Shown here: in pieces, positions 47,157-59,031 of the stretch
Layout: each line of letters starts with the position of its first letter
How positions within the stretch are numbered: position 1 is the first letter of the stretch
Source of the DNA: an uncultured SAR86 cluster bacterium
GTDB taxonomy: Bacteria; Pseudomonadota; Gammaproteobacteria; Magnimaribacterales; D2472
Direction: 5' to 3'
DNA length: 64,000 nt
NCBI GenBank assembly: GCA_902558395.1
Contig: CACEDS010000001.1
Span: 136,180-200,179, forward strand
Made by a program: the position numbers and the translations under genes
The notes under the pieces: model-generated
Seen by the model: the letters and a program-made list of their open reading frames with translations, nothing else
Databases searched by the model: none
What the model was told of the DNA's origin: nothing

Positions 47157-47193
47157 TTGACAGTATAGCCATAAGGGGCTTAGAATACGCCAC
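47157..47193 (+). promoter_or_regulatory. S10 operon promoter (TTGACA-N18-TAGAAT, discriminator ACGCCAC)
   Basis: -35 47157-47162, -10 47181-47186, followed by ACGCCAC. Confidence 0.75.
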
Positions 47194-47251
47194 ATTTTGC
47201 GATTAGCGAAATTAATTTTTAAAAGAAATAATAGGATAAATAAAGGAAAAA

Positions 47252-47563
47252 ATGGAGAATCAATCAATCAGAATTAGGCTTAAGGCTTTTGATTATAGAC
47301 TGATAGATGCTTCAGCCAAATTAATTGTAGAGACTGTTAAGAAGACAGGCGCAGTAATTAATGGACCTATTCCTCTACCTGTTAAAAAAGAGAGAACAAC
47401 TATACTGAAATCACCGCATAAAGATAAAGATGCAAGAGATCAGTATGAGATTGTTACATATAAAAGACTAATGGATATAGTCAAGCCAACTGATAAAACA
47501 GTTGATGCTTTAATGAAGCTAGATCTATCCTCTGGGGTAGATGTTCAGATAAGCCTGGGCTAG
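47252..47563 (+). CDS. rpsJ: Ribosomal protein S10
   Basis: [29 protein letters not shown]. Confidence 0.98.
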   Translation: MENQSIRIRLKAFDYRLIDASAKLIVETVKKTGAVINGPIPLPVKKERTTILKSPHKDKDARDQYEIVTYKRLMDIVKPTDKTVDALMKLDLSSGVDVQISLG

Positions 47564-47623
47564 TCCAAATTTTAACGCGATAGCGGCCATAGAGGGTGAT
47601 TAGCCCCGTAAAAGGAGAATAAA

Positions 47624-48259
47624 TTGAGCATAGGCTTAATAGGTAAAAAATCTGGAATGTCTCGTCTTTTTCTTGAAGACGGTGAATCTGTACCAGTAAC
47701 TGCAGTTTCTGTTTGTGGTAATTTCATTGCTGATATAAAGACATCTGAAAGAGATGGTTACAATGCATTTGTTGTATCAAAAACCACCAAATCAAACAAT
47801 ATCAACAAAGCTAAGAGTGAGTTTTATAAAAAAATTAACTTAGAGCCAGGAATACTTGCTGAGTTTAGATCATCCGAAGAAATATCAGAAGAATATGAAG
47901 TAGGCAAACATTTAACAGCCGATATTTTTGAAGTTGGACAGTATGTCGATGTTACTGGAACGTCTAAAGGTAAGGGTTATGCAGGCGTAATTAAACGACA
48001 TAATTTCTCAATGCAAGATGCAACGCATGGTAATTCACTATCGCACAGAGCACATGGTTCAATTGGTCAATGCCAAACCCCAGGAAGAGTTTGGAAAGGA
48101 AAAAAGATGTCAGGTCACATGGGTAATGTTCAGAAGACAGTTCAAAGTTTAAAAATAGTTGATTTAGATGTAGAAAATAACGTCATTTATATCAAAGGTG
48201 CAGTTCCAGGTTTCAATGGATCTGATTTAAAAATCAAACCAGCGCTGAAAAAATCATGA
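47624..48259 (+). CDS. rplC: Ribosomal protein L3 (TTG start)
   Basis: [43 protein letters not shown]. Confidence 0.97.
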   Translation: MSIGLIGKKSGMSRLFLEDGESVPVTAVSVCGNFIADIKTSERDGYNAFVVSKTTKSNNINKAKSEFYKKINLEPGILAEFRSSEEISEEYEVGKHLTADIFEVGQYVDVTGTSKGKGYAGVIKRHNFSMQDATHGNSLSHRAHGSIGQCQTPGRVWKGKKMSGHMGNVQKTVQSLKIVDLDVENNVIYIKGAVPGFNGSDLKIKPALKKS

Positions 48260-48870
48260 AAATAGAATTACTCTCATCAACAAAAAATCAAGATATAAAT
48301 ATATCTGAAAATGCTTTTAGCAAAGATTTTAATGAAGCACTAGTACATCAAGCTGTTGTAAGCTTTCTTGCTGGGTCAAGACAAGGTACTTCAAAACAAA
48401 AGACAAGATCTGAAGTTCGCGGCGGAGGAAAAAAACCATACAGACAAAAAGGAACTGGTAGAGCCCGTGCAGGTACTATCAGAAGTCCTCTTTGGAGAGG
48501 TGGCGGTATAGCATTTGCAGCCACACCCAGAGATTACAGTAAGAAAATAAATAAAAAGATGTATAGGGCCGCTATAAGATCTATATTTTCTGAACTTCTT
48601 AGGCAAGGAAGATTGGTTGCAATAGAAAAACCTGTTTTAGAAAAACCTAAAACAAAAGAGATAGCTAATTTCTTAAAAGAGTTTTCTTTGAGCAAAGTTC
48701 TAATAATTACTGATGAATTAGACGTAAACTTATATTTGTCAGCTAGAAATATTCCAAATGTTGACATTATTACAGTAAGAGAAATCAATCCTGTAAATCT
48801 ATTAAAAGCTCAAAAGGTTGCTGTTACTGCTGATGCTTTTAAGAAAATTGAGGAGTGGATAGATGCATAA
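48256..48870 (+). CDS. rplD: Ribosomal protein L4
   Basis: [29 protein letters not shown]. Confidence 0.97.
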   Translation: MKIELLSSTKNQDINISENAFSKDFNEALVHQAVVSFLAGSRQGTSKQKTRSEVRGGGKKPYRQKGTGRARAGTIRSPLWRGGGIAFAATPRDYSKKINKKMYRAAIRSIFSELLRQGRLVAIEKPVLEKPKTKEIANFLKEFSLSKVLIITDELDVNLYLSARNIPNVDIITVREINPVNLLKAQKVAVTADAFKKIEEWIDA

Positions 48871-49159
48871 CGAAAAACTATACACATTAATTAAATCTCC
48901 TATTGTTACTGAAAAGTCAGCAAGAATTGGTGAGTCTTTAAAGCAGATAGTCTTTAAAGTTGATCTTGATTCAAATAAAAGAGAGATAAAGAAGGCTGTT
49001 GAGGAACTATTCAAAGTTGAAGTTTTAAAAGTTACTACTTCTATTGTTAAAGGCAAAAGGAAGCGTAACAGATTTGGTATGTATAAAAGATCAGATTATA
49101 AAAAAGCATTTGTTTCGATAAGCAAAGATTCTGAAATACAGTTTGAGGGAATTAATTAA
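48863..49159 (+). CDS. rplW: Ribosomal protein L23
   Basis: [15 protein letters not shown]; position between rplD and rplB. Confidence 0.96.
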   Translation: MHNEKLYTLIKSPIVTEKSARIGESLKQIVFKVDLDSNKREIKKAVEELFKVEVLKVTTSIVKGKRKRNRFGMYKRSDYKKAFVSISKDSEIQFEGIN

Positions 49160-49161
49160 TC

Positions 49162-49989
49162 ATGGCAGTCATAAAAGCAAAACCTACTAGTCCTGGAAGA
49201 CGGGGTGTAATAGCAGTAAAGGCTGACTTATATAAAGGCAAGCCTTTAAAGTCACTCACTCGAGTCAAATCGAAGAATGGCGGAAGAAATAATAACGGAA
49301 GAATAACAGTCAGACATCAAGGCGGAGGTCACAAACAGCATTACAGAGTCATTGACTTTAAGCGCAACAAGTTTGATATCCCTGCAGTTGTTGAGAGAAT
49401 TGAATACGATCCTAATAGATCTGCTCACATAGCACTTCTATTATATAAAGACGGTGAAAGAAGATATATTATCGCCCCTTCTAAATTAAAAGTTGGTGAC
49501 GAGGTTATATCAGCTGAAAATTGTGAAATTAAAGTTGGCAATTCAATGAAGCTAAAAGATATACCATTAGGTACTAACGTTCATTGTGTTGAGCTAAAAC
49601 CCTTAAAAGGTGCACAACTTGCTAGAAGTGCTGGAACTTCTGCAAGATTGGTAGCTAAAGAAGGGATATATGCAACATTAAGACTTCAGTCTGGCGAAAC
49701 TAGAAAAGTTTTATGGGAATGCAGAGCAACTTTAGGAACCGTATCAAATCAAGAAAATAATCTTAAGTCATTAGGTAAAGCTGGCGCTAAAAGATGGAGA
49801 GGTGTTAGACCTACTGTGAGAGGTGTTGCTATGAACCCAGTTGACCATCCACACGGTGGTGGTGAAGGCAGAACGTCAGGAGGAAGACATCCATCTACTC
49901 CATGGGGTGTTCCGACTAAAGGTTACAAGACAAGAAAAAATCAAAGAACTGATGACCTAATTATTAGAAGAAGAGGAAGTAGGAAGTAA
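49162..49989 (+). CDS. rplB: Ribosomal protein L2
   Basis: [26 protein letters not shown]. Confidence 0.98.
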   Translation: MAVIKAKPTSPGRRGVIAVKADLYKGKPLKSLTRVKSKNGGRNNNGRITVRHQGGGHKQHYRVIDFKRNKFDIPAVVERIEYDPNRSAHIALLLYKDGERRYIIAPSKLKVGDEVISAENCEIKVGNSMKLKDIPLGTNVHCVELKPLKGAQLARSAGTSARLVAKEGIYATLRLQSGETRKVLWECRATLGTVSNQENNLKSLGKAGAKRWRGVRPTVRGVAMNPVDHPHGGGEGRTSGGRHPSTPWGVPTKGYKTRKNQRTDDLIIRRRGSRK

Positions 49990-49994
49990 ATAAT

Positions 49995-50267
49995 ATGCCA
50001 AGATCATTAAAAAAAGGACCATTCATAGACTTATCTCTTGAGAAAAAAGTAGAGGCCGCTTTGGCATCTAATGATAAAAGACCTATAAAAACATGGTCCA
50101 GAAGATCAATGATTAACCCGTCTATGGTGGGTTTAACTATTGCAGTTCACAACGGTAGACAACATGTACCTGTTTATATCAATGAAGATATGGTCGGTCA
50201 TAAGCTGGGTGAATTTGCTATAACAAGAACTTTTAAAATGCACTCTGGCGATAGGAAGGCTAAATAA
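49995..50267 (+). CDS. rpsS: Ribosomal protein S19
   Basis: [20 protein letters not shown]. Confidence 0.98.
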   Translation: MPRSLKKGPFIDLSLEKKVEAALASNDKRPIKTWSRRSMINPSMVGLTIAVHNGRQHVPVYINEDMVGHKLGEFAITRTFKMHSGDRKAK

Positions 50268-50605
50268 TGGAAACAAGAGCTTATTTGAAAGGTACTAGAT
50301 TATCACCACAAAAGGCTGGTCTAGTTGCCAATGCTATAAGAGGAAAGTCTGTTCAAGATGCTATGGACTTCTTAAATTTTAATAAGCAAAAAGGATCTGC
50401 AGTCATCAAAAAGTTGCTGGAATCAGCAATCGCAAATGCTGAACATAATAATAAGGCAGACGTAGATTTATTATCAGTTAAATCAATAATTGTTAATCAA
50501 GGAATGAGATTAAAAAGAATGAAACCAAGAGCTAGAGGCAGAGCCGATAGAATTATCAAGCCTACATGTCATATAGAAATCATATTAGCTGAGGGAAGTA
50601 AGTAA
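50267..50605 (+). CDS. rplV: Ribosomal protein L22
   Basis: [37 protein letters not shown]. Confidence 0.97.
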   Translation: METRAYLKGTRLSPQKAGLVANAIRGKSVQDAMDFLNFNKQKGSAVIKKLLESAIANAEHNNKADVDLLSVKSIIVNQGMRLKRMKPRARGRADRIIKPTCHIEIILAEGSK

Positions 50606-51264
50606 TGGGACAAAAAGTAAATCCAACAGGTTTTAGATTAGGAACGTCTAAAAAGCAAAACGCTAATTGGTATGCTAAAGGCAAAGACTTTTCTACAAAT
50701 TTAATTCAAGATTTAAAAGTTAGGGAATACTTCAAGAAAAAACTTAAAAATTCTTCAATTAGCAGAATTGAACTTGAGAGATCTGCAGAAAATTTTGTAG
50801 TGTCTATTTACACATCAAGACCTGGAATTATTATTGGTAAACGTGGTGAAGAAATAGATAATCTTAAAAAAGCAGTAGAGAAAATCGTTCAAAGACCTGC
50901 TCAAATCAATATTAAAGAAGTTAAAAAACCAGATTTAGATGCTCAAATCTTAGCTGAGGGAGTGGCTCAACAATTAGAAAAAAGAGTTATGTTTAGAAGG
51001 GCCATGAAAAGAACAGTACAAAGCGCTCTAAGACAAAGTGCTAAAGGTGTAAGAATTGAAGTTTCTGGAAGATTAAATGGTGCTGAGATTGCAAGAACTG
51101 AATGGTATAGGGAAGGACGAGTTCCTTTGCATACGTTAAGAGCTGATATTGACTATGCTACTGCAGAAGCACTAACTACATACGGAATTATTGGTGTGAA
51201 AGTCTGGGTATTTAAAGGTGAAATTACTGAAGATCCATTTAAAACAGAAGTTGGAGTTAATTAA
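50605..51264 (+). CDS. rpsC: Ribosomal protein S3
   Basis: [26 protein letters not shown]. Confidence 0.98.
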   Translation: MGQKVNPTGFRLGTSKKQNANWYAKGKDFSTNLIQDLKVREYFKKKLKNSSISRIELERSAENFVVSIYTSRPGIIIGKRGEEIDNLKKAVEKIVQRPAQINIKEVKKPDLDAQILAEGVAQQLEKRVMFRRAMKRTVQSALRQSAKGVRIEVSGRLNGAEIARTEWYREGRVPLHTLRADIDYATAEALTTYGIIGVKVWVFKGEITEDPFKTEVGVN

Positions 51265-51266
51265 AA

Positions 51267-51677
51267 ATGTTACAACCAAAGCAAACAAAATTTAGAAAAA
51301 TGCACAAAGGTCGTAACAGAGGCCTTGCTCAAAATGGTAACACTGTGGCATTTGGAAGATTTGGTCTTGTTGCCTCGGACAGAGGAAGAATAACTGCTCG
51401 TCAGATTGAAGCTGCAAGAAGAGCTATGACAAGACATATTAAAAGAGGTGGAAATATCTGGATAAGAATATTTCCTGACAAACCAATAACAAAAAAGCCT
51501 TTAGAAGTTCGTATGGGTAAAGGTAAGGGTAATGTTGAATATTGGGTTGCACTTGTTCAGCCTGGAAAGGTTATGTTTGAAATGGCTGGTGTTGAAGAAG
51601 AATTAGCAAGAGAAGCTTTTAAATTAGCATCTGCAAAACTTCCTATAAAAACGCATTTTATAAGTAAGGATGTCTAA
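51267..51677 (+). CDS. rplP: Ribosomal protein L16
   Basis: [34 protein letters not shown]. Confidence 0.98.
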   Translation: MLQPKQTKFRKMHKGRNRGLAQNGNTVAFGRFGLVASDRGRITARQIEAARRAMTRHIKRGGNIWIRIFPDKPITKKPLEVRMGKGKGNVEYWVALVQPGKVMFEMAGVEEELAREAFKLASAKLPIKTHFISKDV

Positions 51678-51884
51678 ATGAATAAAGATTTAGTAGAGCT
51701 TAGAAAGAAAAATTTAGAGCAACTTAATTCTGAACTTATTGCTACAAGGCAAGAGCAATTCAATCTCAGAATAAAGCACAAAACAGGTCAGCTGAATGAG
51801 ACCAATCAGTTGAATGCTGCTAGAAAAAAAATTGCTAGGATTAAAACTTTAATGAATGAATTAAAAATACAGGATAGTAAATAA
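51678..51884 (+). CDS. rpmC: Ribosomal protein L29
   Basis: 68 aa, position and [14 protein letters not shown]. Confidence 0.95.
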   Translation: MNKDLVELRKKNLEQLNSELIATRQEQFNLRIKHKTGQLNETNQLNAARKKIARIKTLMNELKIQDSK

Positions 51885-52162
51885 TGAATACAACTAATCC
51901 AAGAGTTCTATCAGGTGTTGTTACAAGCGATAAAGCTGACAAAACAATAACTGTAAGAATTGAAAGAAAAGTTAAGCATCCTCTTTATGGGAAAGTTATG
52001 AAAAGGGCTACAAAAGTTCATGCTCACGATGAAAACAATTCCGCATCAATAGGTGATGTTGTAACTGTAAAAGAGTGTAGACCAATTTCAAAAAGCAAGA
52101 CTTGGGTGCTTGTAGAAAACAATCCGTCAATTGAAGAAACAAAATCTGAGGAGAGTGAGTAA
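51884..52162 (+). CDS. rpsQ: Ribosomal protein S17
   Basis: [30 protein letters not shown]. Confidence 0.97.
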   Translation: MNTTNPRVLSGVVTSDKADKTITVRIERKVKHPLYGKVMKRATKVHAHDENNSASIGDVVTVKECRPISKSKTWVLVENNPSIEETKSEESE

Positions 52163-52530
52163 TGATTCAGATGCAATCGCTTTTAAAAATTGCTGATAAC
52201 AGCGGAGCAAGAAGTGTTATGTGTATTAAGGTCCTGGGCGGATCAAAGAGAAGATATGCAAATATTGGCGATATTATTAAAGTTGCTGTCAGAGAGGCTA
52301 TACCAACTGGAAAAGTTAAAAAAGGACAAGTAGTAGACGCATTAATTGTAAGAACAAAAAAAGGTGTAAGACGAAGAGATGGATCTTTGATTAAATTTGA
52401 TGAAAATGCAGCTGTGCTAATTAATAATCAAAAAGCTCCAATAGGAACTCGTGTATTTGGGCCAGTAACTAGAGAGCTTAGAGATGGAAAACACATGAAA
52501 ATATTATCTTTAGCACCGGAGGTTCTCTAA
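52162..52530 (+). CDS. rplN: Ribosomal protein L14
   Basis: [27 protein letters not shown]. Confidence 0.98.
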   Translation: MIQMQSLLKIADNSGARSVMCIKVLGGSKRRYANIGDIIKVAVREAIPTGKVKKGQVVDALIVRTKKGVRRRDGSLIKFDENAAVLINNQKAPIGTRVFGPVTRELRDGKHMKILSLAPEVL

Positions 52531-52532
52531 AA

Positions 52533-52859
52533 ATGATTACTCCAACTAAATTGAGAACTGGCGATGAGGTTATTGTTGTTGCCGGTAAAGACCTTGGAAA
52601 AAAAGGTACTTTAAGAAAAATTATAAAGTCCAAGAATAAGGGGATTGTAACTGGAATTAATATGGTTAAAAAACACACTAAACCCAATCCTGAAATGGGT
52701 GTTACAGGTGGTGTGGTTGAACAAGAGGCTGCTATTGCACTTTCTAACTTAGCTATATGGAATCCTAGTAAAAAATCAAAAGATAAGATTTCTTATTCAA
52801 CCAACAAAGATGGAAAGAAAATAAGATTATTTAAGTCTGATAGTAAAGAGATAAAGTAA
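52533..52859 (+). CDS. rplX: Ribosomal protein L24
   Basis: KLRTGDEVIVVAGKDLGKKGTLRKI. Confidence 0.97.
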   Translation: MITPTKLRTGDEVIVVAGKDLGKKGTLRKIIKSKNKGIVTGINMVKKHTKPNPEMGVTGGVVEQEAAIALSNLAIWNPSKKSKDKISYSTNKDGKKIRLFKSDSKEIK

Positions 52860-53399
52860 ATGTCAAATTTAAGAGAAAAATACAATACTGAGCTTAAGGC
52901 TGTACTTCAAGAGAAGTTAGGAATTAAGAATGTTATGGCTGTTCCAAAGTTAACAAAAGTTGTGATCAACATGGGTGTTGGTGAGGCTGCTAATGATAAG
53001 AAGCATCTAGAATCAGCTGTTCAAAACTTAACAGCTATAGCTGGTCAAAAACCAGTCATTACAAAGGCTAGGAAATCAGTAGCTAGCTTTAAGATTAGAG
53101 AGGGTTGGCCTCTTGGATGTAAAGTGACATTACGTGGCGACAAAATGTATGAATTTATGGAAAGGTTAATAAATATTGCAATTCCTAGAGAAAGAGATTT
53201 TAGAGGTATGAATCCTAAATCTTTTGATGGACAGGGTAACTATAATTTTGGAATTAAAGAACAAATAATTTTCCCAGAAATTAAGTTTGATAATGTAGAC
53301 ACTATTAGAGGTATGGATGTATGTATTAACACCTCTGCATCAGATAAAGAGGGCGCTAAAGCTTTATTAGAGGTTTTAGAGTTCCCATTTAAAAAGTAG
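52860..53399 (+). CDS. rplE: Ribosomal protein L5
   Basis: [41 protein letters not shown]. Confidence 0.98.
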   Translation: MSNLREKYNTELKAVLQEKLGIKNVMAVPKLTKVVINMGVGEAANDKKHLESAVQNLTAIAGQKPVITKARKSVASFKIREGWPLGCKVTLRGDKMYEFMERLINIAIPRERDFRGMNPKSFDGQGNYNFGIKEQIIFPEIKFDNVDTIRGMDVCINTSASDKEGAKALLEVLEFPFKK

Positions 53400-53409
53400 G
53401 TAAAAAAGT

Positions 53410-53715
53410 ATGGCAAAGAAATCAATGATAGCTAGAGAGCACAAGAGAATAAAAATGGTTGCAAAGTATGCTGAAAAAAGAGCTGCGTTAAAGGCAATTA
53501 TGAATGATCAAAATGCTAGTAGTGAAGAAAGATATGAAGCTTCTATAAAGTTTCAAAAACTTCCAAGAAATTCTAGTCCATCAAGAGTTGTAAGAAGATG
53601 TCAGGTCACTGGTAGGCCTCATGCTGTTTATAGAAAATTTGGTTTAAGCAGAATCAAATTAAGAGAAGCTGCAATGAGAGGCGATATTCCAGGTTTAGTT
53701 AAATCAAGTTGGTAA
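53410..53715 (+). CDS. rpsN: Ribosomal protein S14
   Basis: [33 protein letters not shown]. Confidence 0.97.
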   Translation: MAKKSMIAREHKRIKMVAKYAEKRAALKAIMNDQNASSEERYEASIKFQKLPRNSSPSRVVRRCQVTGRPHAVYRKFGLSRIKLREAAMRGDIPGLVKSSW

Positions 53716-53719
53716 TAAT

Positions 53720-54115
53720 ATGAGTTTTCAAGATCCTATAGCAGATTGTTTAACAAGAATTCGTAATGGTTTAATGCGAGGTAAGGTTGATGTGGATGTC
53801 CCATATTCAAAATTAAAGCATGAACTTGTTAATGTTTTAGTTACAGAAGGATATATTAAAAGCTGTAGCAAAGATGAGATTGATGGTAAACCATCTTTAA
53901 AAGTAGTTCTTAAATATCATAACTCCTCTCCAGTCATTAAAACTTTAAAAAGAATAAGCAAGCCAAGTTTACGCAAGTATTCTGCTTCTAATGAACTTAA
54001 ATCTGTAAAAAATGGTTTAGGTTCATATATTGTTTCAACCAACCAAGGTCTTATGACTGATGCAGATGCCAAGTCCAAGAACGTTGGTGGTGAAATTCTT
54101 TGTGAGGTATTTTAA
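53720..54115 (+). CDS. rpsH: Ribosomal protein S8
   Basis: MSFQDPIADCLTRIRNGLMRGK. Confidence 0.97.
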   Translation: MSFQDPIADCLTRIRNGLMRGKVDVDVPYSKLKHELVNVLVTEGYIKSCSKDEIDGKPSLKVVLKYHNSSPVIKTLKRISKPSLRKYSASNELKSVKNGLGSYIVSTNQGLMTDADAKSKNVGGEILCEVF

Positions 54116-54117
54116 TA

Positions 54118-54660
54118 ATGTCTAGAGTAGCAAAAAACCCAATTGAAATTGCAGACGGTGTAACTGTTAATTTTAATGATGGTTGTTTAGATGTTAAAGG
54201 AAAGGTCGGCGAATTAAGATTTGATCTTCCTGAAACTGTTTCATTGGATATAGCAGATAATGTAATAACTGTTAAATATGATGAAAACAATCAACAGTCA
54301 GTAGCACTAGCAGGAACTACTAGAGCACTGGTTAATAATATGATTATTGGTGTTTCTCAAGGTTTTGAAAAGAAACTTGAATTAAAAGGTGTTGGTTACA
54401 GAGCAAAGGCATCTGGAAAATTACTTGAGCTGACTCTTGGCTTTTCACATCCTGTTAAATATCAACTTCCTGATGAAGTACAAGTTGAAACACCGTCTCA
54501 AACAGAAGTTGTATTAAAGAGCCATAACAAACAAATACTAGGTCAAGCTGCTGCTGAAATTAGAGCCTTTAGACCACCTGAGCCATACAAAGGTAAGGGA
54601 GTTAGATACTCTGATGAAAATGTAAGAAGAAAAGAAGCTAAAAAGGCTGCTGGAGCATAA
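54118..54660 (+). CDS. rplF: Ribosomal protein L6
   Basis: LKGVGYRAKASGKLLELTLGFSHPV; PEPYKGKGVRY. Confidence 0.98.
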   Translation: MSRVAKNPIEIADGVTVNFNDGCLDVKGKVGELRFDLPETVSLDIADNVITVKYDENNQQSVALAGTTRALVNNMIIGVSQGFEKKLELKGVGYRAKASGKLLELTLGFSHPVKYQLPDEVQVETPSQTEVVLKSHNKQILGQAAAEIRAFRPPEPYKGKGVRYSDENVRRKEAKKAAGA

Positions 54661-54663
54661 AAA

Positions 54664-55011
54664 ATGAGTATTAAAAATACATCTAGATTAAGACGAGCTA
54701 AAAAAACTCGAATGAATATTAAGAGTCAAGAGACTCCAAGATTAAGTGTTTACAGATCATCCAAACATTTCTATGCACAAGTCTTTGATAGCCTAGGTAC
54801 AACTGTTATTGCATCTGCATCAACAGCCGAAAAAGATATGGGTAAGCAAGCAAATAACGTTGCTGGTGCTGAAGCTGTTGGTAAGAAGGTTGCTGAAAGA
54901 GCAATTGAAAATGGAGTTAAAAAAGTTGTTTTTGATAGATCTGGATATAAATATCATGGCCGAATAAAAGCTTTAGCTGATTCTGCTAGACAAGCTGGAC
55001 TGGAGTTTTAA
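54664..55011 (+). CDS. rplR: Ribosomal protein L18
   Basis: TPRLSVYRSSKHFYAQVFD; FDRSGYKYHGRIKALADSARQAGLEF. Confidence 0.97.
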   Translation: MSIKNTSRLRRAKKTRMNIKSQETPRLSVYRSSKHFYAQVFDSLGTTVIASASTAEKDMGKQANNVAGAEAVGKKVAERAIENGVKKVVFDRSGYKYHGRIKALADSARQAGLEF

Positions 55012-55018
55012 TTAAATT

Positions 55019-55528
55019 ATGAAAGATAACAATGTAGCAAATAATCAACAAGTTGATGCTCTTGAAGAAAAGTTAGTTCAAGTTAATAGAGTAGCAAAAG
55101 TTGTTAAAGGTGGAAGAATTTTTGGCTTTACAGCTCTTACAGTTGTTGGTGATGGAAACGGAAGAGTTGGCTTTGGAAGAGGTAAGGCTAAAGAGGTACC
55201 AATTGCAATTCAAAAAGCTATGGAAAATGCTAGAAGAAGCATGGTTGAAGTTGAATTAAATAATACAACTTTGTGGTATCCAGTTAAAGCCAAGCATGGT
55301 TCTGCGAATGTATATATGCAACCAGCGTCTGAAGGAACGGGAATCATCGCTGGTGGAGCCATGAGAGCGGTTTTAGAATTAGCTGGAGTCCAAAATGTTC
55401 TTGCTAAATGTTATGGATCAACTAATCCAGTAAATGTTGTTAGAGCTACCATTAACGCACTAAGTGCAATGGAGTCTCCTGATACAGTTTCTGCAAGAAG
55501 AGGCAAAAAAGTAGAGCAAGCATCATGA
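55019..55528 (+). CDS. rpsE: Ribosomal protein S5
   Basis: [43 protein letters not shown]. Confidence 0.98.
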   Translation: MKDNNVANNQQVDALEEKLVQVNRVAKVVKGGRIFGFTALTVVGDGNGRVGFGRGKAKEVPIAIQKAMENARRSMVEVELNNTTLWYPVKAKHGSANVYMQPASEGTGIIAGGAMRAVLELAGVQNVLAKCYGSTNPVNVVRATINALSAMESPDTVSARRGKKVEQAS

Positions 55529-55713
55529 GTAAAGAAAAAACAATGACTATTAAACTTGTAAAGAGCGGAATAGGCCGAATGAAGAAGCATAAATTATGTA
55601 TTAAAGGCTTAGGTTTTAAAAAACTAAACCAAACCGTAACAGTTTTAGATACTCCAAGTAATCGTGGGTTGGTTAATAAGATAGCTGACATGATTGAAAT
55701 TCAGGAAAGTTAA
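55525..55713 (+). CDS. rpmD: Ribosomal protein L30
   Basis: [30 protein letters not shown]. Confidence 0.95.
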   Translation: MSKEKTMTIKLVKSGIGRMKKHKLCIKGLGFKKLNQTVTVLDTPSNRGLVNKIADMIEIQES

Positions 55714-55714
55714 A

Positions 55715-56212
55715 ATGAGTGAAAGTGAAGCAAATACAATGTCCTTAAACTCTTTGTCTAACAAAGGTACTGCTCAGAATAGAAAAAGAGTAGGTCGAGG
55801 CATGGGTTCAGGAAATGGTAAGACAGCAGGCAGAGGACATAAAGGCCAAAAGTCTAGATCTGGTGGAGGTGTAAGACTTGGTTTTGAAGGCGGGCAAATG
55901 CCTTTACAGATGAGATTACCAAAATTTGGTTTTTCATCAAGAAAAAATAATTATTTGAAAGAAGTTAATATTAAAAACTTAAATGGCATGGGTGTTGTTA
56001 GTTTAGCAACTCTTAAAGAAAGCAAAATAATCCCCAATTCTGTAAAAAAGGTGAAAATATTTGGCACTTTTGATCTTGAATCAAAATTAACAGTTGAAGG
56101 TATAAAGGTTACCAAGGGAGCTAAAGCGTCTATTGAAAAAGCTGGCGGCACTGTTGTTGAAGTTGAAAAGAATATCGACTCAAATGATGTAAAAAAGGAG
56201 TCTGAAAAGTAA
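55715..56212 (+). CDS. rplO: Ribosomal protein L15
   Basis: NRKRVGRGMGSGNGKTAGRGHKGQKSRSGGG; ATG 55715 (after SD GGAAAG) or 55739 favoured over 55694. Confidence 0.95.
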   Translation: MSESEANTMSLNSLSNKGTAQNRKRVGRGMGSGNGKTAGRGHKGQKSRSGGGVRLGFEGGQMPLQMRLPKFGFSSRKNNYLKEVNIKNLNGMGVVSLATLKESKIIPNSVKKVKIFGTFDLESKLTVEGIKVTKGAKASIEKAGGTVVEVEKNIDSNDVKKESEK

Positions 56213-57514
56213 ATGAGTGATCAGGGCAAAGGAATGAGCGATCTTTGGAAAAGACTTCGCTTTGTATTTGTTGCAATTCTAGTCTACAGAATTGGAACTC
56301 ATATACCTATTCCTGGCATAGATCCTGATAGATTAGCCGCTTTATTTGATCAAAACCAAGGCACAATCATCGAGATGTTTAATCTTTTCTCTGGTGGTGC
56401 TTTAGAAAGAATGAGTATTTTTGCACTTAATGTTGTGCCATATATATCTTCTGCAATTATTATGCAGTTATTTTCTAATTCTATTCCCTATTTACAAGAG
56501 CTTAAAAAAGATGGTCAGGCTGGAAGAAATACCATAACTCAGTACACAAGATATGGAACAGCAGTATTAGCATTTATACAAGCTTCAGCATTAGCTGTAA
56601 CCCTTTCAGCTAGTGGTTTAGCATATACACCAGGCCCATCATTTTTTGTATCAGCAGTATTTTCTGTTGTAGCAGGAACCATGTTCTTAATGTGGCTTGG
56701 AGAGCAAGTATCTGAAAGAGGCATAGGTAATGGTATTTCTATAATTATTGCAACAAGTATTTTAACAACTATACCTGGAGCAATAGGGCAGGCGCTTGAG
56801 CAATCAAGACAAGGCGATCTTAGTGTACTACTTTTAATCGCTATAGGCCTTTTATCAATGGCTGTTATTGCGGTTGTTGTATTTATTGAAAGAGGACAGA
56901 GAAGAATAACTGTAAATTATGCTCAAAGACAACAGGGTAGAAAGCTTATGCAAGCTCAGACAAGTCATCTACCTTTCAAAGTTAATATGGCAGGAGTTAT
57001 TCCTGCGATTTTTGCAAGTACCTTTTTGTTATTTCCAGCTTCTTTATCAACATGGTTTGGACAAAGTGAATCATTTGGATTTCTACAGAGTTTCTCATTA
57101 GCATTAAATCCGGGACAACCACTATATATTCTTGTTTTTGCTGGATTAATTATAAGTTTCTGTTTTATATGGCTTGCCCTCACATTCAATACTAGAGAGG
57201 TTTCAGATAACTTAAAACGTTCAGGTGCTTATATAGCAGGAATTAGACCTGGTGAACAGACTGCGAACTATATAGATTCTGTTCTAGCAAGATTGACTGT
57301 TTTTGGGGCAATTTATTTAACATTAATATGTTTACTTCCTTTGGCATTGATTAATTTTGCGGGAATATCGCCAACTATTTCTGTTGGTGGAACATCCGTT
57401 TTAATTATTGTAGTTGTCTTAATGGACTTCATGGCACAAGTACAGTCTCATATGATGTCATCGCAATATGCGTCATTAATGAAAAAAGCTAATTTAAAAA
57501 ATTATAAAAGGTAA
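56213..57514 (+). CDS. secY: Preprotein translocase subunit SecY
   Basis: [44 protein letters not shown]. Confidence 0.98.
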   Translation: MSDQGKGMSDLWKRLRFVFVAILVYRIGTHIPIPGIDPDRLAALFDQNQGTIIEMFNLFSGGALERMSIFALNVVPYISSAIIMQLFSNSIPYLQELKKDGQAGRNTITQYTRYGTAVLAFIQASALAVTLSASGLAYTPGPSFFVSAVFSVVAGTMFLMWLGEQVSERGIGNGISIIIATSILTTIPGAIGQALEQSRQGDLSVLLLIAIGLLSMAVIAVVVFIERGQRRITVNYAQRQQGRKLMQAQTSHLPFKVNMAGVIPAIFASTFLLFPASLSTWFGQSESFGFLQSFSLALNPGQPLYILVFAGLIISFCFIWLALTFNTREVSDNLKRSGAYIAGIRPGEQTANYIDSVLARLTVFGAIYLTLICLLPLALINFAGISPTISVGGTSVLIIVVVLMDFMAQVQSHMMSSQYASLMKKANLKNYKR

Positions 57515-57515
57515 T

Positions 57516-57632
57516 ATGAAAGTTAAAGCATCAGTAAAAAAAATATGCAGAAATTGCAAAATTGTAAGACGTAATGGGGTCTTATTTGTTATCTGCAAAA
57601 CAGATCAAAAACATAAGCAGAGGCAAGGTTAA
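57516..57632 (+). CDS. rpmJ: Ribosomal protein L36
   Basis: Read by eye (missing from ORF track): [38 protein letters not shown]. Confidence 0.95.
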   Translation: MKVKASVKKICRNCKIVRRNGVLFVICKTDQKHKQRQG

Positions 57633-57635
57633 TTT

Positions 57636-57992
57636 ATGGCTAGAATCGCAGGAGTAAATATTCCAGAAAATAAGCACGTTGAAATATCACTTACACATAT
57701 TTTTGGAATTGGCAGGAAGACAGCGCAAAATATTTGCACTGAATTAAAAATTGATTACACAAGAAAAATTTCTGATTTATCAGAAGAAGAAATAGAAAGC
57801 TTAAGATCTGCTATTGGAAGCATTGTTGTTGAGGGCGATTTAAGAAGAAATATAAGCACAAATATTAAAAGATTAATGGATCTTGGCAGTTATAGAGGTA
57901 TTAGACACAGAAGGAAGTTGCCTACAAGAGGTCAAAATACTAAAAATAATGCAAGAACAAGAAAAGGCCCTAAAAAGCCAATGAGAGGATAG
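57636..57992 (+). CDS. rpsM: Ribosomal protein S13
   Basis: [43 protein letters not shown]. Confidence 0.98.
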   Translation: MARIAGVNIPENKHVEISLTHIFGIGRKTAQNICTELKIDYTRKISDLSEEEIESLRSAIGSIVVEGDLRRNISTNIKRLMDLGSYRGIRHRRKLPTRGQNTKNNARTRKGPKKPMRG

Positions 57993-57996
57993 ATAA

Positions 57997-58374
57997 ATGG
58001 CAGTAAAAGGAAAAAAAGGTAAAAAAATTGTTACTGACGGAGTAGCTCATGTTCACTCCTCATTTAATAATACAATTATCACGATTACTGACAAACAAGG
58101 TAATACAGTATGTTGGGCTACTTCAGGTGGATCTGGTTTTAAAGGCTCAAGAAAAAGTACACCGTTTGCTGCTCAAATTGCAGCAGATAAAGCTGGAAAT
58201 GCTGCAAAAGAGTTTGGGATGATAAATTTAGATGTAAAAGTAAAAGGACCAGGTGGTGGAAGAGAGTCTGCCATAAGAGCTTTAAATGCATGCGGATTAA
58301 AAATTAAGAGCATTACTGATGTAACGCCACTTCCTCACAACGGATGTCGCCCATCGAAGAAAAGAAGAGTTTAA
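57997..58374 (+). CDS. rpsK: Ribosomal protein S11
   Basis: [36 protein letters not shown]. Confidence 0.98.
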   Translation: MAVKGKKGKKIVTDGVAHVHSSFNNTIITITDKQGNTVCWATSGGSGFKGSRKSTPFAAQIAADKAGNAAKEFGMINLDVKVKGPGGGRESAIRALNACGLKIKSITDVTPLPHNGCRPSKKRRV

Positions 58375-58385
58375 CGGAGTATTAA

Positions 58386-59009
58386 ATGGCTAGATATACA
58401 GGACCAAGATTAAGACTTTCTAGGAGAGAAGGAACAGATTTATATTTAAAAAGTGGCATTAGAGCCATTGAATCAAAATGTAATATGGATTCTCCTCCAG
58501 GTGCTGCAGGCGGAGCAAGAAGAGGCAGGCTTTCAGATTACGGATTACAGTTAAGAGAAAAGCAGAAAGTTAGACGTATGTACGGTGTCTTAGAGAAACA
58601 ATTTAGAAATTATTATAAAAAAGCTGCCTCATCAAAAGGTAATACAGGAGAGAACTTATTAAGTCTGCTTGAATCTAGAATGGATAACGTTGTCTATAGA
58701 ATGGGTTTTGGATCAACAAGGGCAGAAGCAAGACAAATGGTTTCTCACAAAGCTTTCAAAGTAAATGGTTCAGTTGTAAACATTCCTTCTTATCAAATTC
58801 AACCTGGTGATGAGATCCAAGTTAGAGATAGAAAAAAAGGTCAGCTTAGGATTGCTGCTGCATTAAAAATTGCTGCAACTCGTGAGGAATGCGATTGGAT
58901 TGAAGTAGATGAGCCAAACCTAAAAGGTGTATATAAATCAGTACCAGATAGAACTGATCTAAGTACAGAAATTAACGAAAACCTTATTGTTGAGCTTTAC
59001 TCAAAATAA
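58386..59009 (+). CDS. rpsD: Ribosomal protein S4
   Basis: [25 protein letters not shown]4 RNA-binding domain. Confidence 0.98.
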   Translation: MARYTGPRLRLSRREGTDLYLKSGIRAIESKCNMDSPPGAAGGARRGRLSDYGLQLREKQKVRRMYGVLEKQFRNYYKKAASSKGNTGENLLSLLESRMDNVVYRMGFGSTRAEARQMVSHKAFKVNGSVVNIPSYQIQPGDEIQVRDRKKGQLRIAAALKIAATREECDWIEVDEPNLKGVYKSVPDRTDLSTEINENLIVELYSK

Positions 59010-59031
59010 AATATTAAAGACGGAGAAAATT

